A stretch of 64,000 nucleotides of DNA from Ahaetulla prasina (Eukaryota; Chordata; Lepidosauria; Squamata; Colubridae): positions 33,385,935-33,449,934 of the forward strand of contig NC_080541.1 in assembly GCF_028640845.1 (NCBI RefSeq). Direction: 5' to 3'. Below the pieces are notes generated by a model. That model saw only the letters and a list, made by a program, of their open reading frames with translations, was not told the origin of the DNA and ran no database searches. This document shows, one piece after another, positions 54,835-64,000 of this stretch. Each line of letters begins with the position of its first letter. Positions within the stretch are counted from its first letter, which is position 1. The translations under genes and the position numbers were made by a program.

Positions 54835-54950
54835 GTGTTTTGTAAATGTAAATACCTTGATGAAAGTATCTTTTCTTTTATGTACACTGAGAGCATATGA
54901 ACCAAGACAAATTCCTTGTGTGTCCAATCACACTTGGCCAATAAAAAAAT
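54835..54950 (+). mobile_element. CR1/L3-type LINE 3' end
   Basis: ATGTACACTGAGAGCATATG ... CACTTGGCCAATAAAAAAAT, strongly 5'-truncated and lying between two copies of a 125-bp direct repeat. Confidence 0.85.
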
Positions 54951-54951
54951 C

Positions 54952-55078
54952 AATACCAGCTAAAGTTTGGGTAGTCTTGCTCCTCCCTATAACTATTCCA
55001 CACTTGGGCAGCAGGTATGCAGCTTCCAGTACCATTTCTGGAGCCTCCTCAGATTATGAGAAATATAATCTGAATATA
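54952..55078 (+). repeat. about 125-bp direct repeat, right copy
   Basis: Matches 54652-54778; begins directly after the L3 tail. Confidence 0.92.
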
Positions 55079-55114
55079 GGTGTGCTAATTCTGTAACATT
55101 TCAACAATACCCAA

Positions 55115-55146
<32 letters not shown>

Positions 55147-55374
55147 ACACACACAAATGGCTAAACATTTTGGCCCTGAGAATAGCTACCATGTCACTGC
55201 CAAATGCCTTCTGGTCTTCAGCAACTGCGTACCGGTGGCTTCACTTAATGACCATTCATTTAGCAACTGTTTGAATTGATTCAGTACTGAACAAATGACA
55301 GTTAAGCTCGGTTCGCAAAGTTGTACCCACTGCAGTACAGTCAAACAAGTGACATATTAACATAACATAACATA

Positions 55375-55985
55375 ATAACAGAGTTGGAAGGGACCTTGGA
55401 GGTCTTCTAGTCCAACCCCCTGCCCAGATAGGAAACTCTACACCATTTCAGACAAACGGCTAGCCAACATTTTCTTTAAAATTTCCAGTGTTGGAGCATT
55501 CACAACTTCTGCAGGCAAGTTGTTCCACTTATTGATAGTTCTAACTGTCAGGAAATTTCTCCTTAGTTCTAAGTTGCTTCTCTCCTTGATTAGTTTCCAC
55601 CCATTGCTTCTTGTCCTACCCTCAGGTGCTTTGGAGAATAGTTTGACTTCCTCTTCTTTGTGGCAACCCCTGAGATATGGAACACTGCTATCATGTCTCC
55701 CCTAGTCCTTCTTTTCATTAAACTAGGCATACTGAGTTCCTGCAACCGTTCTTCATATGTTTTAGCCTCCAGGCCCTTAATAATCTTTGTGGCTCTTCTC
55801 TGCACTGTTTCTAGAGTCTCCACATCTTTTTTACATCGTGGCGACCAAAACTGAATGCAATATTCCAAGTGTGGCCTTACCAAGGCATTATAAAGTGGTA
55901 TTAACACTTCACGTGATCTTGATTCTATCCCTCTGTTGATGCAGCCCAGAACTGTGTTGGCTTTTTTGGCAGCTACTGTACACTG
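55375..55985 (-). mobile_element. CR1 LINE 3' part, little decayed
   Basis: Minus strand: open reading includes AAKKANTVLGCINRGIESRS, LVRPHLEYCIQFWSPR, RATKIIKGLEAKTYEERLQE and MKRRTRGDMIAVFHI. The normal 3' UTR ends AGGTCCCTTCCAACTCTGTT. The long open frame suggests a rather recent copy. It is 5'-truncated at about 55985, where it abuts a MITE. Confidence 0.92.
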
Positions 55986-55988
55986 TTT

Positions 55989-56309
55989 GTTTGTCAAGTG
56001 AGCTTTGCTCCATTTTATGACTTTTCGTGCCACGTTTGTTAACTGAATGACTGTAGTTGTTAAATTAGTAAAATGGTTGTTAAGGGAATCTGGTTTCCCC
56101 ATCTGGTTGCAGAAGGTACTCACAGGACCCTGGGACACTGCAACCGTCATAAATGTGAGTCAGTTGCCCAACATCTAAATATAAATCACATGACAATGGG
56201 GCTGCTGCAATGATTGTCAAGTGTGAAAAATGGTCATAAGTCACTTCAGTGCCGTTGTAACTTAAAATGGTCAATAAGTGAACTGTTGTAAGTCGAGCAC
56301 TACCTGTAC
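55989..56309. mobile_element. palindromic MITE, ACAGGTAGTCC family, left-truncated
   Basis: TTGTCAAGTGAGCTTTGCTC to GTCGAGCACTACCTGTACA; the left terminus is replaced by the CR1 insertion. Confidence 0.8.
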
Positions 56310-56522
56310 AAGATACAAGGTCCTTCGGGTCTTGTACTTTGCAGCTGGGCTCCTCAGAAGAAAAAGTAGTGGGAGTCCAAGCAACATACAGAAGCAACTT
56401 TCAACCTACCATGCTGGCTTCTCCATTGGCTTTGCTTATGGGACGTTGGCAGAGAAGGCTGCAAATGGCAATCACATGATGGTGGGACACCACAACTACT
56501 GTAAGTGTAAGCTGCACCCAAA

Positions 56523-57040
56523 TAGAATAGAATAGAATAGAATAGAATTTTTATTGGCCAAGTGTGATTGGACACACAAGGAATCTGTCTTGGTGCATAT
56601 GCTCTCAGTGTACATAAAAGAAAAGATACGTTCATCAAGGTACAACATTTACAACACAATTGATGATCAATATATCAATATAAATCATAAGGATTGCCAG
56701 CAACAAGTTATAGTCATACAGTCATAAGTGGAAAGAGATTGGTGATGGGAACTATGAAACGATTAATAGAAGTGCAGATTCAGTAAATAGTCTGACAGTG
56801 TTGAGGGAATTATTTGTTTAGCAGAGTGATGGCCTTCGGGAAAAAAATGTTCTTGTGTCTAGTTGTTCTGGTGTGCAGTGCTCTATAGCGTCGTTTTGAG
56901 GGTAGGAGTTGAAACAGTTTATGTCCAGGATGCGAGGGATCTGCAAATATTTTCACGGCCCTCTTCTTGATTCGTGCAGTATACAGGTCCTCAATGGAAG
57001 GCAGGTTGGTAGCAATTATTTTTTCTGCAGTTCTAATCGT
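56523..57040 (-). mobile_element. CR1/L3-type LINE 3' end with (AATAG)n tail
   Basis: (ATAGA)n at 56523-56547, then the shared 3' sequence. The coding end in antisense reads MITIRTAEKIIATNLPSIED and DPSHPGHKLFQLLPSKRR. Confidence 0.92.
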
Positions 57041-57179
57041 GATCATGTTGCCACAAGAATGCTGGAATGGCCAGAACCTTGAGGACTAGTCATAAATATC
57101 ACTTGTTCAGTACCATCGTAACTGAATAATCATTGAACAAGAGCTTGTTAACCAAGAACTGCCTGTACTGAATGTGCTG

Positions 57180-57640
57180 TTTCAGTTTACAACAAGTCAG
57201 CTTTCTATTTCTTTCTTCTAAGTGTCTATGGACAACACTTCATGAATCAGACCAGTATTTCTTAATCATTCAACTCCCAGAAATCCATGCTGGTTGGGGG
57301 ATTTGGGGGGGTTAACATCCACCCATCATCAAGATGACAAGGTAGAGAAACACTGCATTTGATGCATAAAACTCTACCTTAAATGTGTATAGACATAGCA
57401 GATGGAGGAACTGTAAGATTGGAAGGATGCAGCTTAGAGAGAATATTTAGGAACTATCATATTATTTAATACTGGCCACTGTTGATGATAGCCTTGACAT
57501 CTTGATGGTATCAATGAGTTTATTTAAAGCTAAATCAGATCTGGACTGCAAAGATCAGGTCAGCTATGAGATGGCAGCAAATGATTACACAGGGATACCA
57601 AAATTTCTAACTTATTGCTATCATCTAATGGTCATGCACT
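57180..57640. other. no gene or repeat recognised
   Basis: Nothing supportable. Confidence 0.4.
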
Positions 57641-57644
57641 GGCA

Positions 57645-57900
57645 TCATTAGGCTAATGATATCCAGCAATATATCTCCGCCCGAACAGACTTTAATGTTA
57701 TTAAAGTGGTGATCCAGTGCCTAGAAGCTCTGTGAGTGAGGAGGAATAAACTTTGACTCAACCTTAACAAGATGGAGGGATTTGGGGTGTCCCCCCCCCC
57801 CGGAGTCTGGTGATGTGTTATCTTTGACTTTTGATGGGGTAGCACCACTTCTCCAGACAAATAATGAGAAGACAGAGCACAATTTGGGAGTCACCTGGAC
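57645..57900 (+). mobile_element. old CR1/L2-clade LINE RT fragment
   Basis: With frame breaks the plus strand reads NDIQQYISARTDF, VIQCLEAL and NKMEGF, resembling the region after the YADD box in L2/CR1-type reverse transcriptases. Confidence 0.5.
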
Positions 57901-57924
57901 TCAACTCCTGCCTGAGGAGTTCTG

Positions 57925-58055
57925 ATGGGGTGGGCTGCTGCTGGTTCATACTGGTGTGCCCGAACTGGTTGTTCCAATTCTGCATGGTTCAGAGAACTGG
58001 CAAATTGAACCACTGGCTGGCCCCATCCATTTTTCAGGCCATTTCCAGATTGGTT
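57925..58055. mobile_element. hAT-like element, left part (GGGGTGGGCTGCTGC)
   Basis: GGGGTGGGCTGCTGCTGGTT and CCGAACTGGTTGTTCC as in 26887-27082; no right end seen. Confidence 0.65.
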
Positions 58056-58059
58056 TTTT

Positions 58060-58765
58060 TTATGAAAAACGACCCCAAAAACATTGTTTATTGATCTTTT
58101 TTAATTATTGCTGTTAGCTTCCCAGAGTTGTGTTACAAGACAGGCAGTCATATACATCTTATAAATAAATGTTTTTTTACAACCTAGACCCGACTGCCCT
58201 AAGTTAATTAGCATGTGTTGAAAGGGAAAACTCTATTTCAGCCACAGTTCATAAATATATTACCTAATGTAACCCTAACCCTACATAAAGTACAATAACA
58301 GCAGAATATCAGCTACTGAGAAGGTTTAAAGAAAAAAAGATGATGGGGTTTAGAAGATTGTCTAAAGGTCTAAATTGCCCAAGCCTGGTGCATTTCATTG
58401 TGTATTACTACTATTTAACACAGCGACTTTTTAAGCCAATTTATTATATCTCAGTTAGATTATGAGCTGTTTGGTGAAATAATAAATATATTTGACACAC
58501 CTCGTGTGCACTATTTATTACTGTAATGGGAGGGGAAGTTGGATAGAACAATGGAAGTGCTGATTTGAATTAAACTTTACCATTATATCAAATGTGCAAG
58601 TTCTAAACACAAACTCTATTTATGCTCCTGACCTTAAAATAGCCTGTTGTTATTATAGTGCCTACAATCATTATGTTAATGAAAAAAGGGAAGGAGGGAA
58701 AACTTTAATCAGGAATAATGCACCTGTTTTGCTTGAACATTTCTGCCAGAATAAGGGTATCTTTA
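58060..58765. other. no gene or repeat recognised
   Basis: Nothing supportable. Confidence 0.4.
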
Positions 58766-60491
58766 TACAGGTAGTCCTCAAGTTACGAATATAATGGAGT
58801 CTGCCAATTACATTCGTAACCCGAGGATTCATTGGAGTGAATCACAAAAGGGAATGTAAAAACTCCCAGCTTTCTCCCGCACAGGTCATTAAATACACAA
58901 GGTACAGGGGTGGGTTTCACTTACCTTTATCACCGGTTCGCTCTGTGTGTGCGCTGTCTGTGCATGCATCAGACCTTCTGCGCATGCGCTTTGCTCACTC
59001 ACGTCCCTTCCACGCATGTGGCCAGGCTAGAAAACATGCCTAAATAGCATGACTTGGAGCCGGGGTGGATGGGCAGGGGCGAGCCCACCCACAAGCTCCC
59101 CCGCAATCACCGTTACCGGTTCACCTGAACTGGTGCAAACAGGCCAAATACCACCTCTGATGAGGTATCTCAGGGTGGGGAAGACCATGAGGCAGCCAAT
59201 GATGGAAAAAGGTCACCCAAGGTCTCCTCTGACCTACGGAGATACCTCATACTCCCCACAATTGCTTCTCCCCACATCCTGTTGCACCAGATCTCACTTA
59301 CTTGTGAAGATCTAGTGAGTTGTCTCTTCTGTACCACAATTTCTTTACCTGCTCCCGGTGCTCCAAAAGTGGAGCACTGAGAGCAGAGGGAGTGTCAGCG
59401 TTCCAGAAAACCCCTCCTGCAAACAAGACTCCGAAACCAACATCTTTCAAAGTTCTTTTACTAGCATAGGTAAATTGGCACAGTTAGAGGAAAACCGAAA
59501 CTGGGGATTCCAGTTCCTCTCTCAGTAATACAACCCCCAAAATCTCTACCCTCATGACCCCTCTGCCGGTCACATGCTCCAATCCTCAACCGTCCCATGT
59601 CCAAGCATCACTCCAGCCACTCCTTCTCCAGATGCGAACCCAGCCTGGCCTTGACTGGCAGAAAAATGTTATTATGTCTACTCATCCCATGCACTACCAC
59701 CCTCCTCCCCTCCTTTCCCACAGAGGAGAATTGTGGCAGCGCATGGAAGCCTTCGGCCTAGTATGGCTTCCAAAGTTGACAGGAAAAGCAGGACAAGCAT
59801 GGCTCGCTCGGCTTGCAATCTCCCTCTAGGCTCTGATCACCTTTGCTAAAAGTCCTTATTTCAGCACAAGGGCTTTTTGCAAAAATGACCGGAGCCTTGA
59901 AGGAGATTGATCCATTTTCCGTGGCAAGGGCTTTTTGCAAAGACTACCAGAGCCTACAGAGGTGCAATCTCACTGCAGGCTTCGACAAGGAAACGGCAAA
60001 TGGAAGGAAGGCCTGAAGCACTAACACCTTCCCTCTGTTTGCAAAGTCTTTTGTGGAGTTCTCATCCAGGCCTCAATTTGCAGACCACAGAATCCTAAAA
60101 TAGTGTGAGATCACACGAGATCAGTAGCATGAGATCTCGCGCTATAGATCTCACAGTACTTTAGACCCCTGTCTCTGCGAATGTGCTGAAGACCTGAAGC
60201 AACGAAGCAAGCAAAGAAACAGCACCAGAGAAGAGACAGCTCAGTAGATCCTGGCAAGGTAAGTGAGCCTTCACAGGCCCAATGCCTGTGGAGACCCAGT
60301 TGGGTAGGTGGGGGAAATAGGCAGGGCAAATGTTGCAGTGCCTCTGCGGTCATTCGTAAGGGTGAACGACTGCCGTCGTACTGCAACATCTGTAACTTTG
60401 GGACTGTGTAGTAAGTACTTTGGGTGTGTGTGTTATATCATAACCTCAAACGGTCGCTAAGTGGACCATCATAACTGGAGGATAACCTGTA
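58766..60491. mobile_element. long (1.7-kb) element with ACAGGTAGTCC-type ends
   Basis: Left TACAGGTAGTCCTCAAGTTA and right CATAACTGGAGGATAACCTGTA-type end, with TA at both edges. The interior is mostly unlike the 400-bp family members. It holds a nested hAT element (58915-59159), a segment at 59390-59830 with no coding sense that I can read, and an imperfect internal repeat (CAAGGGCTTTTTGCAAA at about 59868 and 59927). Confidence 0.55.
58915..59159. mobile_element. hAT-like element, CAGGGGTGGGTTTC variant, carries an NRF1-like site
   Basis: CAGGGGTGGGTTTCAC to AAATACCACCTCTG, flanks ACAAGGTA/ATGAGGTA (6 of 8). GCGCATGCGC at 58980-58989. Confidence 0.82.
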
Positions 60492-60570
60492 TTTCTACTG
60501 TTTTATTTAACTGTTGTAGCCTGCCCAGAATTGCTTTCTGTGAGTGGGTAAACTGAGTGGGTGGACAGAT

Positions 60571-60572
60571 AA

Positions 60573-60633
<61 letters not shown>
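60571..60633 (+). repeat. (AGAT)n microsatellite
   Basis: About 15 uninterrupted AGAT units. Confidence 0.98.
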
Positions 60634-60636
<3 letters not shown>

Positions 60637-60694
60637 CAATTCCTTGCCTCGTCTACCTCCAAACAGACAAACAGCTCAATTTATCTTCCGAAGA

Positions 60695-60870
60695 AAAACA
60701 TTAGGATCACTGACAAACAATACTACATGAAGAAGAGTTTGTTACTTTTGGGCTATGCCAAGGGAAAACTCCTTAGATCAAAAATGCTGAGAAAAGCCTA
60801 CTTCTTAATTAAATTCCATTTTTACTCATTTCTATCAGCGAGATTATGGAACCTCCTCAATCTTTGTTTT
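60695..60870 (+). repeat. inverted repeat arm A
   Basis: AAAACATTAGGATCACTGAC ... ATTATGGAACCTCCTCAATC. The reverse complement, about 75-80% similar by eye, lies at 62535-62735. Class unknown. Confidence 0.7.
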
Positions 60871-60874
60871 TTCA

Positions 60875-61685
60875 GACGAATTCTGAGAAGTTCAAATAGG
60901 TCAGCATGACACTGGCAGGAGTTAAGATAGCACTTCAAGGAAAGCAGATGGAAAGGTAGCATTAATCTTTAATTATTGTTGGAGTATCTCTACAGACATT
61001 ATAGTTAAGACTGCAATTATATGTACAGTACATTTTATTCAGTTGCCTAAGTAAACAAGTATAGCATTTAATTGACCATCTGGTATTCTGCAGTGCACAC
61101 CTGGGTCAAGTTCTATCATTGAGATATTGGGAGCTTGCCAAATATTTTGTTAATTATTTTAAAATTCCATGGTGAATCAGATAAATCAGACACCAAAAAG
61201 CCTTGAGCAGACCTCTGGAGGGAAGTTACCTTCAGGAGCAGAGTAAGCCAATAATTAGAAATAACTTGAGTTCTATGACATTTGATAAAAAATATAAATT
61301 TAGGTTAGAACGCTTATTTATCTATGCAACCACCATATGAAATAGAGAAAGCTGACAAGGCTCATATCCACCCACACTGTGGCCCAACAGCCCTCAGGGA
61401 ACAGGAAGTTGCTCCAGACTGCTTGGAAACAATTTGTATTAAGACACCACTTCACTTCGGTTGCGCGCCCACAGAACCTGTTTCTTAGACTAGTGAAAGA
61501 GTATTTGGAAAATGTCCTAAAGGAAAAATAGACAGCAGGTATGTCTGGCCGGTAAGAATTGGAACTACTGATAGTTTTCTGAGCCTTTTTAGCCATTACA
61601 TTCGGGTTTTATTTTTACAAAGATGAGATATCTGTGTTCCTTTATCAGCCACGTAACATTGGAGCTAATAATCAGGAGAATTTAT
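60875..61685. other. no gene or repeat recognised
   Basis: Nothing supportable. Confidence 0.4.
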
Positions 61686-62066
61686 ATAGTCCTTAATCTA
61701 CAACCACAATTGAGACTGGAACTTCCATTCACTAAACATTTGTTAAGTGAGTTGCACCAGACTTTTTTGGCCTTTTTTTTTTTGCCATGGTCATTAAGCA
61801 AATCATCAGGGTTGTGAAGTGAATCCAACTTTCTCCACTGACTTTGCTTGCTAGAAGCCCCCTGGGAAGGTCGTGCGTGGCAATCATGTGACTCTGGGAC
61901 ACTGAAGCCATTGTAAATACATGCCAGTTGCCATATGCCCTATTTTTGATCATGTGACCATGGGGATTCTATATTGGTTATAAGGACTGGTTGTAAATAA
62001 CTTTTTCCAGTGCTTTCATAATTTTGAGCGTTCATTCAACAAATAGTAAGTGAAGGACTTCCTCTA
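61686..62066. mobile_element. palindromic MITE, ACAGGTAGTCC family, decayed
   Basis: TATAGTCCTTAATCTACAAC to AGTAAGTGAAGGACTTCCTC; internal CAACTTTCTCCACTGACTTT. Confidence 0.75.
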
Positions 62067-62534
62067 TCATCGGATTCTTTACAAAAATTAAATGATAGCT
62101 TTTGTTTGAAAATGTGCTCCCCACCCCAAAAACAGAGAACGGTAATATGGGATAGTAAAGAGCATTCTGGAAGGCTGGCAGGAGGGTCTAGATATAACCT
62201 TGCTCTAGAGGAGAATAGAGATAGTTTGGAAGAAGGTGGGGAGATAAAAATAATTGCCCAGAAAGACAGGATAAGTCAAGGAGAAAACTTAAGACTATCC
62301 TGCCTTGAATCTCTTTTGTTATAAAAAGGAAAGAAAGAGAAACTCTGGCTATCAACATTTGGTTACTGTACCCTATAAAAATAAGTTCCTATTATGTATG
62401 TTTCTTGATCTGGCCTACCTCAAAGGCTGATTCTTGTTATCTAGTGTGCTTTATGACTAAACATGCCTACTACAGAAGCCATTTTCTGACATTATCAGCA
62501 ACATGCCTCCCTCCCTCCATCTTGGTTATTAGCT

Positions 62535-62735
62535 CCAAAGTTTGAGGAGGTTCCATAATCTTGCTGGTAAAAATGAGTAAAAAAGGGGGGGTTGATTAAG
62601 AAAATCAAGTAGCCTTTTCTCAACATTTTTAATCTAGAGAGTTTTCACTTGCCATCGCCCCAGAGTCACCAACATTTCTTCATACAGTATAGAGCTTGTC
62701 AGTGATCCTAATATTTTTCTTTGCAAATGAAGCTG
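62535..62735 (-). repeat. inverted repeat arm B
   Basis: Partner of 60695-60870 in opposite orientation: CTTTGAGGAGGTTCCATAAT-like start (62538 on) and TGTCAGTGATCCTAATATTT-like end. Confidence 0.7.
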
Positions 62736-62739
62736 ATAC

Positions 62740-63265
62740 CAGTTCCATCTTCAGTTATTTTCCATCTATTGGTTCTCATTCAACATGTCTTACAGAGGTT
62801 GGCCCTTCAGGAGGTTCTCATCTCCTTCAGCTACCTGGTGAAGTGGCTGCTAGTATTAGATGACATCTGAAATAACAGCTGGATTATTGCAGATAATCCA
62901 ATTGGCATTCTGCAGCCCACGTTCACATGGTCATTCTTTTTAGGTGGATCAGACCAAATAAAAGTCTAGTTTAACAACCTACGGTATCTATCGCCTCAGA
63001 AATGAAGATAGTATATAGCCTTATGCTCCTTGAATTTGTCTGATTTTCTTTCAAAGCCAAGTAGCTGATTATCATTAGCTTGTGGAATCTAATTCCACAA
63101 CATTGTGTTGTGTTGCTTTCATGTGTCCTGATTCTTGCACCATTCAGTCTCATTCTTTATTTTTCTTTAGTAAGCGTTCCTCGTCTCTCCTTCTTGCATA
63201 ATGTTATAAACCTCTATTACGGTCAATCCCTATGATGTTTTTGCTCAAAATACACTTTTTCAAAT
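62740..63265. other. no gene or repeat recognised
   Basis: Nothing supportable. Confidence 0.4.
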
Positions 63266-63269
63266 GTTC

Positions 63270-63644
63270 TACAGGTAGTCCTTGACTTACAACAGTTTGG
63301 TTAGTGACCGTTCAGAGTTACACCACCACTGAAAAATGTGACTTATGACCGTTTTTCATAGTTATGACCTTTGAAGCGTCCCCACGTGATCAAAATTTGG
63401 ATGCTTGGCAACTGGTTCTTCTGACTTTTGCTGTGTCCCAGAATCATGTGATCCCCTTCTGTGACCTGACAAGCAAAATCAATGAGGAAGCCAGGTTCAC
63501 TTAAGTTAGTAGTCAGGTTACTAACTTAACAACTGCAGTGATTCACTTAACAACTGTGGCAAGAAAAGTTGTAAAATGGGGCAAAAGTCACTTAACAAAT
63601 GTCTCACTTAACAACTTGTGGTCGTAAGTCAAGGTCTACTTGTA
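63270..63644. mobile_element. palindromic MITE, ACAGGTAGTCC family
   Basis: Left TACAGGTAGTCCTTGACTTA, right GTCGTAAGTCAAGGTCTACT TGTA. TA at both edges. Confidence 0.88.
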
Positions 63645-64000
63645 CCTACTTGCTGGAGGGAGTAGAGTTCGTCTCATTCAGCTTGCTTCCTGCCGCATCT
63701 TTTATATTCTTTTTTAAATATAATAACTGGAACTATGCATAGCATTCCATGCAAGTTCCAACTATAGAAGGAGAGTTTCTCATCACAAAAATGGCTGCAT
63801 CTGGGGGAAAAACCTCCTACATTTTCATATCTGCAACTGTGTGGAACTTCTTCGTCTGAATGTCTGCTAATACCATCCAAAAACTGGCATCCAATAGAGC
63901 AGCCCACTCCAGGAGGCTGGATGTCCAAGCTTTCTTCTACCATGTTCTTCAGATCAGATGCAGGATTTATTTATTTTTTTTGCTCCATAGATGAATTGAT
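63645..64000. other. no gene or repeat recognised
   Basis: Nothing supportable up to the end of the window. Confidence 0.4.

Overview
The window reads as a vertebrate nuclear genome, most likely a squamate and probably an advanced snake. The repeats point that way: CR1/L3-type LINE 3' ends with (AATAG)n tails, a Bov-B LINE, an L1, a tRNA-derived SINE, hundreds-of-bp palindromic MITEs starting ACAGGTAGTCC, and a large family of hAT-like non-autonomous elements with CAGGGGTGAAAT/CAGGGGTGGG ends. The exact species cannot be told from the sequence.

Host gene content is small. The only host gene I can support is the 5' part of NDUFAF6 (mitochondrial complex I assembly factor 6), on the minus strand. 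Exon 1 with the start codon is at 6980-7179, inside a CpG island (about 6850-7330) that carries two exact TGATTGACAG motifs. Exon 2 (100 nt) is present three times with identical coding sequence (4766-4865, 3189-3288, 1925-2024), inside a mosaic of local duplications covering 1594-6363. Later exons must lie before base 1. Upstream of the promoter (7.4-64 kb) I found no host exon; in human the divergent neighbour is TP53INP1, and nothing here resembles it.

Region by region: 1-1593 is the C-terminal part of a Tc1 transposase followed by seven tandem copies of its own 3' flank. 1594-6363 is the exon 2 duplication mosaic. 6850-7530 is the NDUFAF6 promoter plus a hAT hairpin. 7640-13064 holds an L3/CR1 end, a complete-looking L1 derivative that has ORF1 but no ORF2 (HAL1-like, 8161-9995, 15-bp target duplication), an inverted CR1 pair, and a 1.87-kb tandem duplication. 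13-46 kb is ordinary repeat-rich intergenic DNA with nested insertions, several with clean 8-bp duplications. 46152-52152 is a structurally complete DIRS-like tyrosine-recombinase retrotransposon with three long open frames (607, 618 and 665 aa), 112-bp inverted terminal repeats and an internal complementary region. Unusually, it is flanked by a 34-bp direct repeat. 52.2-64 kb is again intergenic with CR1, L3, hAT and MITE copies.

The features of most interest are the NDUFAF6 exon 2 triplication, the open DIRS element with a flanking direct repeat that its family should not make, the ORF1-only L1, and the Tc1-derived satellite. Some duplications may be assembly errors, and this is stated where it applies.
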